NCBI GenBank assembly: GCA_016776635.1
Contig: JADHSZ010000002.1
Coordinates: forward strand, 1 to 64,000
Origin: Alphaproteobacteria bacterium
GTDB taxonomy: Bacteria > Pseudomonadota > Alphaproteobacteria > UBA11136
DNA length: 64,000 nt
Direction of reading: 5' to 3'
Shown here: in pieces, positions 9,179 to 18,140 of the stretch
How positions within the stretch are numbered: the first letter of the stretch is position 1
Layout: every line of letters begins with the position of its first letter
The notes under the pieces: model-generated
Database searches by the model: none
Seen by the model: the letters and a program-made list of their open reading frames with translations, nothing else
Told to the model about the DNA's origin: nothing
Made by a program: the position numbers and the translations under genes

Positions 9179-9643
9179 ATGAAGACCTATTCCGCCAAAC
9201 CCTCGGAGATCGAGAAGAAGTGGTACGTGATCGACGCCGAGGGCCTCGTCCTCGGCCGCATGGCCGCGGTGATTTCCCGCATGTTGCGGGGCAAGCACAA
9301 GACCAGCTTCACACCCCACATGGATTGCGGTGACAACATCGTGGTCATCAACGCCGAGAAGGTAAAGCTCACCGGCAAGAAGCTCAGCGACAAGGTGTAT
9401 ACCCGCCATACCGGTTATCCCGGCGGTATCCGCACCCGTACCGCGGGCGGCATTCTCGCCGGCAAGCGCCCCGAACAGGTGGTCGTGAAGGCAGTGGAGC
9501 GGATGTTGCCGCGCGGACCCCTGGGCCGCCAGCAGATGAAGAACCTGAAGGTTTTCAAAGGTTCCGAGCACCCCCACGAGGCCCAGAAGCCAGAGGCCCT
9601 GGACGTGGCCGCCATGAATGATAAGAACAAGAGGAGCGCCTGA
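9179..9643 (+). CDS. rplM: 50S ribosomal protein L13 (uL13)
   Basis: The 154-residue protein starts [20 protein letters not shown] and contains [44 protein letters not shown] and [18 protein letters not shown], the full uL13 pattern. Normal length. It is separated from rpsI by one base, forming the universal rplM-rpsI operon ended by a strong terminator at 10186. Confidence 0.98.
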   Translation: MKTYSAKPSEIEKKWYVIDAEGLVLGRMAAVISRMLRGKHKTSFTPHMDCGDNIVVINAEKVKLTGKKLSDKVYTRHTGYPGGIRTRTAGGILAGKRPEQVVVKAVERMLPRGPLGRQQMKNLKVFKGSEHPHEAQKPEALDVAAMNDKNKRSA

Positions 9644-9644
9644 G

Positions 9645-10157
9645 ATGGCCGAAGATACGCCGACCCTGGCCGATGTGGCCCCGGAACTGGCAGCTGTCGC
9701 GTCCGATGCGGGAGTGTCCGTGGCGGCTGAAGAGGCGCCCGTAATCCCCGCCGAGCCCAAGATCGACGCCCAGGGCCGCGCCTATGCCACCGGCAAGCGC
9801 AAGGATGCCGTGGCCCGTGTCTGGGTCAAGCCCGGCAGCGGCCGGATCACGGTCAACGGCAAGGAAATGGACACCTATTTCGCCCGTCCGGTGCTGCGCA
9901 TGCTGATCCGTCAGCCCTTTGACCTCACCGAGCGCGGTTCCCAGTTCGATGTGGATTGTTCGGTCTCCGGCGGCGGTTTGTCGGGACAGGCCGGGGCCGT
10001 GCGCCATGGCATCAGCCGCGCGCTCGTCTATTACGAGCCGGGACTGCGACCGATCCTCAAGAAGGGCGGATTCCTCACCCGCGACGCGCGCGTGGTGGAA
10101 CGCAAGAAATACGGCCGTCACAAGGCCCGCCGAAGCCACCAGTTCTCAAAACGTTAA
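9645..10157 (+). CDS. rpsI: 30S ribosomal protein S9 (uS9)
   Basis: The 170-residue protein has a lineage-typical Ala/Glu-rich extension of about 45 residues followed by the S9 core [39 protein letters not shown], and the basic C-terminal tail [19 protein letters not shown] that reaches the P-site. The start at 9645 lies one base after the rplM stop; an earlier in-frame ATG at 9618 would lie inside rplM. Confidence 0.98.
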   Translation: MAEDTPTLADVAPELAAVASDAGVSVAAEEAPVIPAEPKIDAQGRAYATGKRKDAVARVWVKPGSGRITVNGKEMDTYFARPVLRMLIRQPFDLTERGSQFDVDCSVSGGGLSGQAGAVRHGISRALVYYEPGLRPILKKGGFLTRDARVVERKKYGRHKARRSHQFSKR

Positions 10158-10185
10158 GCCTTTCGGCTTTCGCGTTACGAATGAA

Positions 10186-10213
10186 GGGCGTTCCCGGCGG
10201 AACGCCCTTTTTT
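10186..10213 (+). terminator. Rho-independent terminator of rplM-rpsI
   Basis: GGGCGTTC and GAACGCCC form a perfect 8-bp stem with a 6-base loop followed by six T residues. Confidence 0.9.
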
Positions 10214-10301
10214 CTTGTGCGACCGTGCTATGCACCACCGGGGCCACTTTCCTTTGCCCCCGCGCGGCTCTATTCTCCATGACTGATTTAGGAAACGGAC
10301 C

Positions 10302-11354
10302 ATGACTGACAAGAACAAGGCCATACCCACCGCCATTTTGGGCGCCAGCGGCTATACCGGGGCCGAGCTGGTGCGTATCCTGGCATCCCATCCGGCGGCC
10401 GAGCTCAAGGTGCTTACCGCCGAACGCCGGGCGGGCAAGGAAGTGGCCGAGGTCCATCCCCATCTGGGGGGGCTCGATCTGCCGCTTCTGACGGCCACGG
10501 CGGATGCCGACCTTTCCGGGGTGGCGGCGGTCTTCGCCTGTCTTCCCCACGGGGCTTCGCAGGAGATCATCGCCGCCCTGCCGGATCACTTGAAAATCAT
10601 CGACCTGTCGGCCGATTTCCGGCTCGCCGATACGCAGACCTATGCCCAGTGGTACGGACGCGACCACGGCGCCCCGGAATTACAGCAAGAGGCCGTCTAC
10701 GGCCTGAGCGAGGTGGCGCGGGAGGCGGTGAAAACGGCGCGGTTGGTGGCCAATCCGGGATGTTATCCCACCGCCTCTTTGTTGCCCCTGGTGCCGCTCC
10801 TTAAAGCCGGGCTGATTGACTCCGACGGCATTATCATCGACGCCAAGTCGGGGGTTTCCGGGGCCGGGCGGGCATTGAAGGAGTCCAACCTGTTCTGTGA
10901 GGTATCGGAGAGCTTCGCCGCCTATGGGGTGGCGGCGCACCGCCACGCGCCGGAGATCGAACAGGGGCTGAGCGTGGCCGCGGGGTCTCCCGTCGGGGCC
11001 ACCTTCACGCCCCATCTGGTACCCATGAACCGGGGTATCTTCGCCACCATTTATGTGCGGCTCGCCGGGGGCGCGGATGCTGACGGATTACGTTCTGAGC
11101 TTGCCGCGTTTTACGGGGACGCGCCCTTCGTGCAGGTGCTGGAGGAGGGCGCTCTGCCCGCCACCCGGCATGTGCGGGGCTCCAATGCCTGTCATATGTC
11201 CGTGTTCGACGACCGCAGGCCGGGCGGCGCCATCCTGCTTTCGGTGATCGACAATCTGGTGAAAGGCGCCAGCGGACAGGCGGTACAGAACTTCAACCTG
11301 ATGTTCGGTCTCGACGAGACCGCCGGTCTCGGCGGCCTCGCTCTTGCTCCGTAA
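10302..11354 (+). CDS. argC: N-acetyl-gamma-glutamyl-phosphate reductase
   Basis: The 350-residue protein has the NADP-binding GASGYTGAELVRIL (residues 14-27), DLSADFRL near 101, and the catalytic Cys154 in NPGCYPTASL, plus the late H-containing substrate loop THVR-like (ATRHVRGSNACHMSV). It reduces N-acetylglutamyl phosphate in arginine synthesis, in the cytoplasm. It is followed 12 bases later by a gamma carbonic anhydrase-like gene and probably cotranscribed. Confidence 0.96.
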   Translation: MTDKNKAIPTAILGASGYTGAELVRILASHPAAELKVLTAERRAGKEVAEVHPHLGGLDLPLLTATADADLSGVAAVFACLPHGASQEIIAALPDHLKIIDLSADFRLADTQTYAQWYGRDHGAPELQQEAVYGLSEVAREAVKTARLVANPGCYPTASLLPLVPLLKAGLIDSDGIIIDAKSGVSGAGRALKESNLFCEVSESFAAYGVAAHRHAPEIEQGLSVAAGSPVGATFTPHLVPMNRGIFATIYVRLAGGADADGLRSELAAFYGDAPFVQVLEEGALPATRHVRGSNACHMSVFDDRRPGGAILLSVIDNLVKGASGQAVQNFNLMFGLDETAGLGGLALAP

Positions 11355-11366
11355 GTAAGGGACGCT

Positions 11367-11918
11367 ATGGAATCCAGTGCCGGAAAAAAATTAGCCACCG
11401 GGCTCATCCTGCCCTATGGCGGCCACAGCCCCGAGATCGCCGGGGACGTCTATATCGCGCCCGGCGCGGCGGTGATCGGCGACGTGGTGATCGGCGAGGG
11501 GTCGAGCATCTGGTTCAATACCGTGGTGCGTGGCGATTTCAACGAGGTGCGGATAGGCCGCCGCAGCAATATCCAGGACGGGGTGGTGATCCACGTGGCC
11601 AGCTATGGCAGCGGCTCTTATATCGGCGATGACGTGACCGTGGGCCATAACGCCGTGATCCATGCCTGTACCATCGGTAGCCGTTGTCTCATCGGTATGA
11701 ACAGCACCATTCTCGATGGCGCGGTGGTGGAGGATGGCGCGCTGGTGGCGGCGGGCGCCCTGGTGCCGCCGGGCAAGACCGTGGCGGCGGGCGAGCTGTG
11801 GGCGGGCAATCCCGCCAAGTCGATCCGTGCCGTCAGCGACGCGGAGGCGGAATTCATCCAGGATTCGGCCCTGCGCTATTGCAAATTCGCCAAGGAATAT
11901 ATGGCCGGGAAGAACTGA
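11367..11918 (+). CDS. Gamma-carbonic anhydrase-like hexapeptide-repeat protein
   Basis: The 183-residue protein is a left-handed beta-helix of hexapeptide repeats (residues 30-150: GDVVIGEGSSIWFNTVVRGD, RIGRRSNIQDGVVIHV, IGDDVTVGHNAVIHACTIG). The three metal-site His positions (VIHV, GHNAVIHA) are present. Relatives include YrdA/PaaY and mitochondrial complex I gamma-CA subunits; whether this one hydrates CO2 is not knowable from sequence. It follows argC by 12 bases and converges with the TetR-fold gene. Confidence 0.88.
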   Translation: MESSAGKKLATGLILPYGGHSPEIAGDVYIAPGAAVIGDVVIGEGSSIWFNTVVRGDFNEVRIGRRSNIQDGVVIHVASYGSGSYIGDDVTVGHNAVIHACTIGSRCLIGMNSTILDGAVVEDGALVAAGALVPPGKTVAAGELWAGNPAKSIRAVSDAEAEFIQDSALRYCKFAKEYMAGKN

Positions 11919-11952
11919 AGCGGCGGACGGAGGACAAGGCCCGGGTCCGGGC

Positions 11953-12597
11953 TCAGGCCGGAGCGGCGCTTTCCGGCCCGGCCTCGCTGTCCTTGGGGGA
12001 AGGCACGCAGAGAGCGCCGAGTCTCTTCTCCACATTGTCGGCGCGGCGCAGCCAGCGGTCGAGCGCGGCCATGGTTTTCGCCATGTGGGGATCGTCGTCG
12101 CCGAACCAGACGCGCAGCACGGCAAGCCAGATAACGGCAAGCCCCTTGACCCTGAAAAGGCCGTGAAGACCGGCGCTGGAAATCCCCGCCGCCTCCAGCA
12201 TCCACGACATGGAAACCGCCAGCCGGCACGCCCCGGCGGCCATGGCCGGGAGATCACAACCGCAGTCCCGCGCCACCGCCGCGATCCCCGCCTTGTGGGG
12301 AGCAAGGGCGTCGAGGCGGGCCATGAGCACGGCGAAAAGGCGGTCGCGGGGCGTTTCCGCTATATCCTCGGAATCGAGCGCGGCCAGAACGGCAGTGTTC
12401 ACATGCCGCGAGAAACCGTTCAACACCGCCTCTTTGTGGGGATGGAGCGCGTAAAGATCGGCTAGGGAAATCCCCACGCGTTCGGCGATGGCGTTCATGC
12501 TCACGTTGCGCCAGCCCTTTTCCGCCGCCAGATCGAGGGCGGCGGCGGTGATGCGCTCCGGGATGTCCTTTTTTCGGGGCACTTTTTTTTGGGGCAT
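11953..12597 (-). CDS. TetR-fold protein (TetR/COQ9-like)
   Basis: The 214-residue protein has an N-terminal TetR helix-turn-helix (residues 10-60: RITAAALDLAAEKGWRNVSM, AIAERVGISLADLYALHPHK) and a C-terminal all-helical domain ending in VLRVWFGDDDPHMAKTMAALDRWLRR, a layout shared with COQ9-like alphaproteobacterial proteins. The start at 12597 is set by GGGAGGAG upstream; an earlier in-frame start at 12633 adds a basic stretch. It lies downstream of and codirectional with an ABC1/UbiB gene, and a second TetR-fold gene sits 3 kb away, so a COQ9/COQ8-type partnership is an inference. It could equally be a DNA-binding regulator. Confidence 0.8.
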   Translation of the reverse strand: MPQKKVPRKKDIPERITAAALDLAAEKGWRNVSMNAIAERVGISLADLYALHPHKEAVLNGFSRHVNTAVLAALDSEDIAETPRDRLFAVLMARLDALAPHKAGIAAVARDCGCDLPAMAAGACRLAVSMSWMLEAAGISSAGLHGLFRVKGLAVIWLAVLRVWFGDDDPHMAKTMAALDRWLRRADNVEKRLGALCVPSPKDSEAGPESAAPA

Positions 12598-12698
12598 GGG
12601 GCGTCTCCTCCCTTGCCGGCGGCGAAGCGCCATTGTGCGCCCGGCGGGGAGGAAAGGGAAGCCCTGGCCGTGCCCGCTCCGTTCTTCTGGATCGTTCC

Positions 12699-14048
12699 TT
12701 AGGGTGGCGGCAGCTTCGCCCGCGCCAGGGCCCGTTGCTGACGTTTCGCCAACGCTGCCACGTCGAAATCCGCGATCAGGCCGTGAAACAGGCGGTGCCA
12801 GTTGACCTCGGCTCTCAAGTGCAGGAAGACCGAGCCCAGGCCGATGGCGGCGCGGTCCATGAGGACGAATTCGCGCGGCGGCTTGACCCCGCCCAGACGC
12901 CGCAATTCCCGGTGCACGCGTTCGGCGGTCTGGGCGCCGTAGATGACGGCGTTGGTCTCTTCCATGGGGCGCGCGCGGTCCTCCATCAGAGGGGCGTAAA
13001 CGAAGCGCGCCCAGATGTTGAGCACATCGAGCACGTCGCGGTCGAGATTCTCGAATCCCCAGGTTTCATAGGCAAAAACCGCGCGCTCGCGGTCGCCGTC
13101 GCGAAGCCCGTAATAGAGGTCGATTACGCCCTGGACGAATTTCGGCGCGAACACGCGCATGCATCCGAAATCGAACAGGTTGACGGAGCCGTCCCCGCGC
13201 GCCGAATAGTTGCCGAGATGGGGGTCGCCGTGGATCACCCCATAGCCGTAGAAGGGCACGTACCAGGCGCGGAACATGTTGACGGCGACGCGGTTACGGC
13301 GTGACGCGGCATCGTCCCTGAGGTCCAGCAGAGGCCTCCCCTCGAGCCATTTCATGGTCAGCAGCCGCGACGTGGAAAGCCGGGCCACGGTCTCGGGTAC
13401 GTGAATATCCGCCTCGTCGCGCAGCAGGTGGCGGTAGAGCGCCATATGCCGGGCCTCGCGCCGGTAATCCAGTTCCTCGCGCAGGCGTTCGCCGAGTTCG
13501 GCATGGATGTTGCCGGCGTCGATGGCGCGGTCATAGAGCTTGAAAAGGTTGAAGGCCACCTTGAGCTGCCTGAGGTCCGCCTCCACCACCGCCGTCATGT
13601 CGGGATACTGCAGCTTACAGGCCAGCTTGCGCCCGTTTAGGGCGGTGGCGCGGTGGACCTGGCCGAGCGAGGCGGCGGCGGAGGCGGTGTGGTCGAAATG
13701 CCGGAATTTGGCCCACCAGTCAGGCCCCAACTCCGCGCTCATGCGCCGTTTCACGAAGGGCCAGCCCATGGACGGCGCATTGGCCTGAAGCTGGATCAGT
13801 TCGCGCATGTATTCCTCGGGCAGGGCGTCGGGGACGGTGGCCATAATCTGGGCCACCTTCATCAGCGGGCCTTTGAGCCTACCCAGCGCTGCCTTCAGTT
13901 CGGCGGCGTGGTCCTCGCGGTCGAGGCGCAGGCCGAAAATTCTGCTGCCGGCGTAGTGGGCGGCGAGCCCGCCGGTGGCGGCGCCGATGCGGGCATAGCG
14001 TTTGACCCGTCCGCCGAAACTGTCGCTATCCTGGGCGCGGGAAGGCAT
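12699..14048 (-). CDS. ABC1/UbiB (COQ8) family atypical kinase-like protein
   Basis: The 449-residue protein has the ABC1 family marks: the K-x-x-Q motif in LKGPLMKVAQIMATVPDALP (residues about 60-80), the Ala-rich nucleotide loop AASAAASLGQVHRAT, LACKLQYPDM, MKWLEGRPLLDL, and the catalytic-like GVIHGDPHLGNY and NLFDFGCMRVF. UbiB/COQ8 proteins are needed for ubiquinone synthesis, probably as ATPases extracting precursors from the membrane. The start at 14048 (MPSRAQDS) was chosen because the longer frame would overlap the divergent gene start. No C-terminal membrane helices are evident. Confidence 0.85.
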   Translation of the reverse strand: MPSRAQDSDSFGGRVKRYARIGAATGGLAAHYAGSRIFGLRLDREDHAAELKAALGRLKGPLMKVAQIMATVPDALPEEYMRELIQLQANAPSMGWPFVKRRMSAELGPDWWAKFRHFDHTASAAASLGQVHRATALNGRKLACKLQYPDMTAVVEADLRQLKVAFNLFKLYDRAIDAGNIHAELGERLREELDYRREARHMALYRHLLRDEADIHVPETVARLSTSRLLTMKWLEGRPLLDLRDDAASRRNRVAVNMFRAWYVPFYGYGVIHGDPHLGNYSARGDGSVNLFDFGCMRVFAPKFVQGVIDLYYGLRDGDRERAVFAYETWGFENLDRDVLDVLNIWARFVYAPLMEDRARPMEETNAVIYGAQTAERVHRELRRLGGVKPPREFVLMDRAAIGLGSVFLHLRAEVNWHRLFHGLIADFDVAALAKRQQRALARAKLPPP

Positions 14049-14170
14049 ACCCCCAGTGTAACGCCGGTGTAGCGCCAATAGCGATAAATCGGGGGGGATT
14101 CGAACGCAAGGAGGGACGCCGCATTGTTCATGGACTTGAAGGCGGGCCCGATTTGGAGTGGAATCGGGAC

Positions 14171-15334
14171 ATGTATTCAAAACGTGTAGCCGTTTTTTTC
14201 ATAGTCTGTGCGTTTTTCGCGGCCCTGCCGGGCTGTTCGCCCGCGCGTCTGACCGAGGCGGCGCGGGTGCTCGACGATATTGACGCCGGAAACGGCCCCA
14301 GCGAACTCAAAGAACTGACCCTGCCGCCGCGCCGCGAGACCGTGTCCTATGGCGGGGACAGCGCGGGCGTTTTCGCGGGCGATCTCTATGTCCCGGGCGA
14401 GCAGGGGGAGCCGGGACTGGCGGGCATGGTTCTGGTTCCCGGCGTCGCCAGGAAGGGCAAGGACGATCCGCGTCTGGTGGCCTTCGCCACCACCCTGGCG
14501 CGGGCGCGCTTTACGGTCCTGGTGCCCGACCTGCCGCGCCTGCGTGAGCTCCGGGTGGGGCCGGAAGACGCGGCCCCCATTGCCGCCGCCGCGCGCTATC
14601 TCGAGGGCCGCATGGCGGGGCGGGGAGGCGTGGGCATAACGGCGATTTCCTATGCCGTGGGTCCGGCGCTGTTGGCGCTGTTCGAGCCCGGCATGGTGGA
14701 GAAGGTGGATTTCGTCCTCGCCATCGGCGGCTATTACGACATGACGGCGGTGATCACCTTCATCACCACCGGCTATTACCGCGACGAAGAGAGCGGAGCC
14801 TGGCGCCACCGCCGCGCCAACGAATACGGCAAATGGGCCTTCCTGCGCGGCAATGCCGGGCGGCTCGATTCAGCCGCCGACGGGGACGTGCTGGCGCAGA
14901 TGGCGGAGCGCAAGCTGGATCATTCGGGAGCCTATGTGGATGACCTGGTGGCCCGGCTCGGACCCGAAGGCAGGTCGGTCCACGCCCTGTTGGTCAATCA
15001 TGACCCCGAGCGGGTGGCGGCGCTGATGGCGGCTCTGCCGCCGCGCATCGCCAAGGATATTGCCGCTCTCGATCTGGCGCGCCGCGATCTGGCCCTGTTG
15101 GGGGTGCGCTTCGTGCTGGTGCATGGCCGCGACGATCCCATTATCCCCGAGACCGAGAGCATGGCCCTGGTCCGCGCCCTGGCCCCCGGACGCGGTGAGC
15201 TGTTCGTTCTCGACAGCCTCAACCATGTGGACCCGCGGCCGGCCGGGCTCACTGACCGGTTGCGCCTGCTGCGGGCCATTTACACGGTGCTGGAACTGCG
15301 TGATTCAGGGGGCGATTGGGAACCGGAATCGTAA
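14171..15334 (+). CDS. Alpha/beta-hydrolase-fold lipoprotein
   Basis: The 387-residue product begins with a signal sequence ending in a lipobox (FAALPGC, Cys about 19), so it is likely anchored to a membrane in the periplasm. The body has alpha/beta-hydrolase landmarks: VLVPGVARKGKDDPR, a nucleophile-elbow position reading GITAISYAVG instead of G-x-S-x-G, LVHGRDDPIIP for the acid and LNHVD for the His. The missing glycines leave catalysis uncertain. It is divergent from the ABC1 gene and its last 55 bases overlap the convergent TetR-fold gene. Substrate unknown. Confidence 0.75.
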   Translation: MYSKRVAVFFIVCAFFAALPGCSPARLTEAARVLDDIDAGNGPSELKELTLPPRRETVSYGGDSAGVFAGDLYVPGEQGEPGLAGMVLVPGVARKGKDDPRLVAFATTLARARFTVLVPDLPRLRELRVGPEDAAPIAAAARYLEGRMAGRGGVGITAISYAVGPALLALFEPGMVEKVDFVLAIGGYYDMTAVITFITTGYYRDEESGAWRHRRANEYGKWAFLRGNAGRLDSAADGDVLAQMAERKLDHSGAYVDDLVARLGPEGRSVHALLVNHDPERVAALMAALPPRIAKDIAALDLARRDLALLGVRFVLVHGRDDPIIPETESMALVRALAPGRGELFVLDSLNHVDPRPAGLTDRLRLLRAIYTVLELRDSGGDWEPES

Positions 15335-15936
15335 CCTTGCGCCCACATCCGCGCCATCAGGCGGTCGCAGGAGCCCAGTTTGCGGTGCAGAAAATCACGG
15401 GTCTCCGCCTGTTGCGGCGATTCGTCCCGCAGCCACACGGCCAAGGTGGCGAGGAAGAGGAGGGTCAGGCCGATCTCCTCCACCTGGCGCCGGCGGCCGC
15501 CGGCATCGCACAGGGCGGCTTCGCGCACCCAGCCGATGAGGCGCGACAGATTAAAGACCAGCGGCGTCCAATGGTGGAGATGGGGCAGATAGAGCTTGGT
15601 GGCGATCATCTGGCTGCTGACCCGGCGGTGCGCCGCCTGGGCGTCGAACCAGCGCATGAATACCCGGAACAGGCGCTCGCGGGCCGGCAGGGTGGCAAAT
15701 CCGCGTGGCGGCGGCGCTAGCATCGCGGCAAGCGCGCGCGCGAACCAAGCGTCGGCAACAGCGTCGTGGTCACGGTAATGAGAGAGAACGGTCTCCAGAG
15801 ACACCCCCAGACGTTCGGCCACATGGCGCAGGCGGAGCTCGTTCCAGCCGCTCTCCTCGGCCAGTTCCACGGCCGTATCGAGGATACGCCCGGGTAAAGC
15901 GTCTTTGCGTTTGACCGTCCGTTTTGCCGCCACCAT
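15280..15936 (-). CDS. TetR-fold protein (TetR/COQ9-like), second copy
   Basis: The 218-residue protein shows a TetR helix-turn-helix (residues 10-60: RILDTAVELAEESGWNELRL, HVAERLGVSLETVLSHYRDH) and a helical C-terminus with LLFLATLAVWLRDESPQQAETRDFLHRKL, matching the layout of the TetR-fold gene at 11953. The start at 15936 has GGGAG upstream; an in-frame start at 16047 would add a Pro-rich segment. It overlaps the 3' end of the lipoprotein hydrolase on the other strand. COQ9-like or regulator, not decidable here. Confidence 0.78.
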   Translation of the reverse strand: MVAAKRTVKRKDALPGRILDTAVELAEESGWNELRLRHVAERLGVSLETVLSHYRDHDAVADAWFARALAAMLAPPPRGFATLPARERLFRVFMRWFDAQAAHRRVSSQMIATKLYLPHLHHWTPLVFNLSRLIGWVREAALCDAGGRRRQVEEIGLTLLFLATLAVWLRDESPQQAETRDFLHRKLGSCDRLMARMWAQGYDSGSQSPPESRSSSTV

Positions 15937-16064
15937 GACCGGCGCTCCCGCGTTGCCTCCGTCTGCAAAATAGAGCGAGGGATGAATCCTAAACCCACTC
16001 CTGGGCGCGGGCAAGGGCGGGAGCCGTGCGCTAGGCGGGCCCCCCAATGGACGTCAGATAGACG

Positions 16065-17870
16065 TCAGTCGGATTCCGCCACCACGTAGGAGCCGGGCGC
16101 GTCCTCGATGGCCTCGAGCTCGCCATCGCCGGGAATGCGCGCGGGTACCTGGCCGCCGCCGTGTTTGGCAATCCATTTTTCCCATTCCGGCCACCATGAG
16201 CCTTCGCTCTGGTCCGCAGTCTTGAGCCATTTATCGGGATCCTTGGCGTTGCGGCTGTGGGTCCAGTAACAGTATTTCCCTGACTGCGGAGGGTTGATGA
16301 CCCCGGCGATATGGCCCGAGGCGGCGAGCACGAACTTGACCGGCCCCGATAACAGCCGGGTCGCCGTATAGGTGGTCTTCCAGGGCGCGATATGGTCCTC
16401 GCGGGTGGAAAGGATGAAGGTTGGCGTCTTGATCCTGCCGAGGTCAATGGGCACCCCGCCCAGCGTAATTCCCCCCGGCTTCACCAGATTGTTCTCGAGA
16501 TACATGTTGCGCAGATAGAAGCTGTGCATGTCGGCGGGCATGCGGGTGGAATCGGCATTCCAGTGCAGCAGGTCGAAGGGGAAGGGATCCTTGCCCAGCA
16601 GGTAGTTGTTGACCACGAAGGACCAGATCAGGTCGTTGGCGCGCAGCATGTTGAAGGTGGTGGCCATTTCGCGGCCTTCGAGATAGCCCCGTGACTGCAT
16701 CTTTTCTTCCAAAGTGGCGAGCTGCGTCTCGTCGATGAAGACGCCGAGCTCTCCGGGATCGCTGAAATCCATCAGCGTGGTGAAGAAGGTGGCGCTTTTG
16801 ATGCGGGTGTCTTTTTTCTCCGCCATATAGGCCATGGTGGCGGCGAGAAGGGTGCCGCCGATGCAATAACCGATGGCGTTGACCTCGCGTTCGCCGGTGG
16901 CTTTCTCGATGGCGTCGAGAGCGGTCAGCGGCCCCTCGAACATATAGTCCTCGAAGCTCTTGTGGCTGAGCTTCTCGTCGGGATTGACCCAGGAGACGAT
17001 GAACAGGGTGTGGCCCTGGTCGAGCGCCCATTTGATGAAGGAATTCTTCGGCGACAGGTCGAGAATATAGAACTTGTTGATCCAGGGGGTGAGGATGAGA
17101 AGGGGGCGGCGCTTGACCTTTTTCGTGGTCGGCGCGTACTGGATGAGTTGCAGCAGTTCGTTCTGGAACACCACCTTGCCCGGGGTGACGGCGATGTTTT
17201 CACCGATTTTAAAGGCGTCGTGGTCGGTCATGGTGATGTCGAGCCGGCCCGGCTCGCCGCGGTCGAGGTCGGCGATCATGTTGTCGAGGCCCTGGACCAG
17301 ATTTTCGCCCTTGGTCTCGAGGGTGGCGCGCAGCACCTCGGGATTACTGAGAACGAAATTGCTGGGCGAGAAGGCGTCCATGAAATGACGGGTATAGAAA
17401 TCCACCTTCTGGGCGGTTTTTTCATCCATCCCTTCCACCTCGCTCACCGTGGCCTGGAACCAGCGTGAGGTCAGGAGATAGGACTGTTTGATGAAATCGA
17501 AGACGCTGTTTTCCTCCCAGTCCTCGTGGCGAAAGCGGCGGTCGCCGGATTCCGGCTCCACCACCGGCTCCACCTCTTCGCCGCTCATGGCCCGCACCGT
17601 GTTCTGCCACAGGTCCATATATCCCTGCCACAGCGAGGCCTGGGCCTGGAAAACCTTTTCCGGGTTGCCCATCATATGCGCCGTCATCTCGAAGAAGGCG
17701 GAACCGATATTGAAAGGATCGGCGCTCACTGTCTGGCCCTGATGCTCGAGAAAGCGGGTGACGATCTGTTGGCTTTTCTCGGCGATCTTGGCCACCGTGG
17801 CGGTCAGTTCGGCGGGATCGGGAATTCCGTTTTGGCTGGAATCGCTTTGGGGAGAGTCTTGTCTGGGCAT
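16065..17870 (-). CDS. phaC: Class I poly(3-hydroxyalkanoate) synthase PhaC
   Basis: The 601-residue protein has the PhaC N-terminal domain (FEMTAHMMGNPEKVFQAQAS, then VFDFIKQSYLL) and the alpha/beta core with the lipase-like box GYCIGG placing the catalytic Cys at about 336, plus the late Asp/His region TREDHIAPWKTTY and LAASGHIAGVINPP. It polymerises hydroxyacyl-CoA into carbon-storage granules. Start chosen at 17870; ATG 17882 is an equal alternative. A single-subunit class I enzyme by length. The window shows no phaA/B/Z or phasin beside it. Confidence 0.95.
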   Translation of the reverse strand: MPRQDSPQSDSSQNGIPDPAELTATVAKIAEKSQQIVTRFLEHQGQTVSADPFNIGSAFFEMTAHMMGNPEKVFQAQASLWQGYMDLWQNTVRAMSGEEVEPVVEPESGDRRFRHEDWEENSVFDFIKQSYLLTSRWFQATVSEVEGMDEKTAQKVDFYTRHFMDAFSPSNFVLSNPEVLRATLETKGENLVQGLDNMIADLDRGEPGRLDITMTDHDAFKIGENIAVTPGKVVFQNELLQLIQYAPTTKKVKRRPLLILTPWINKFYILDLSPKNSFIKWALDQGHTLFIVSWVNPDEKLSHKSFEDYMFEGPLTALDAIEKATGEREVNAIGYCIGGTLLAATMAYMAEKKDTRIKSATFFTTLMDFSDPGELGVFIDETQLATLEEKMQSRGYLEGREMATTFNMLRANDLIWSFVVNNYLLGKDPFPFDLLHWNADSTRMPADMHSFYLRNMYLENNLVKPGGITLGGVPIDLGRIKTPTFILSTREDHIAPWKTTYTATRLLSGPVKFVLAASGHIAGVINPPQSGKYCYWTHSRNAKDPDKWLKTADQSEGSWWPEWEKWIAKHGGGQVPARIPGDGELEAIEDAPGSYVVAESD

Positions 17871-18140
17871 GTGGTGATCCATAAGGGTTATTTTTATGTG
17901 GCTGTTTTCAGGGCTTAAAATGGATCCCCGACCGCGCAAGAATCCCGCTTACACTACTCGCATACTGCTCGTATTTGTATGTTGCACTGCAACATACGTT
18001 ACCGCATCGCACTAAAACCGTAATGACCAAAAAAATCAAGCAATGGATTCATCTTTGCCTCTGACAAGACCGCCACAAATGATATGATCTGCCAAAGCCT
18101 TCTCTCTACGGTGATTTTTGTTTCCCACGGGGTTGATACC

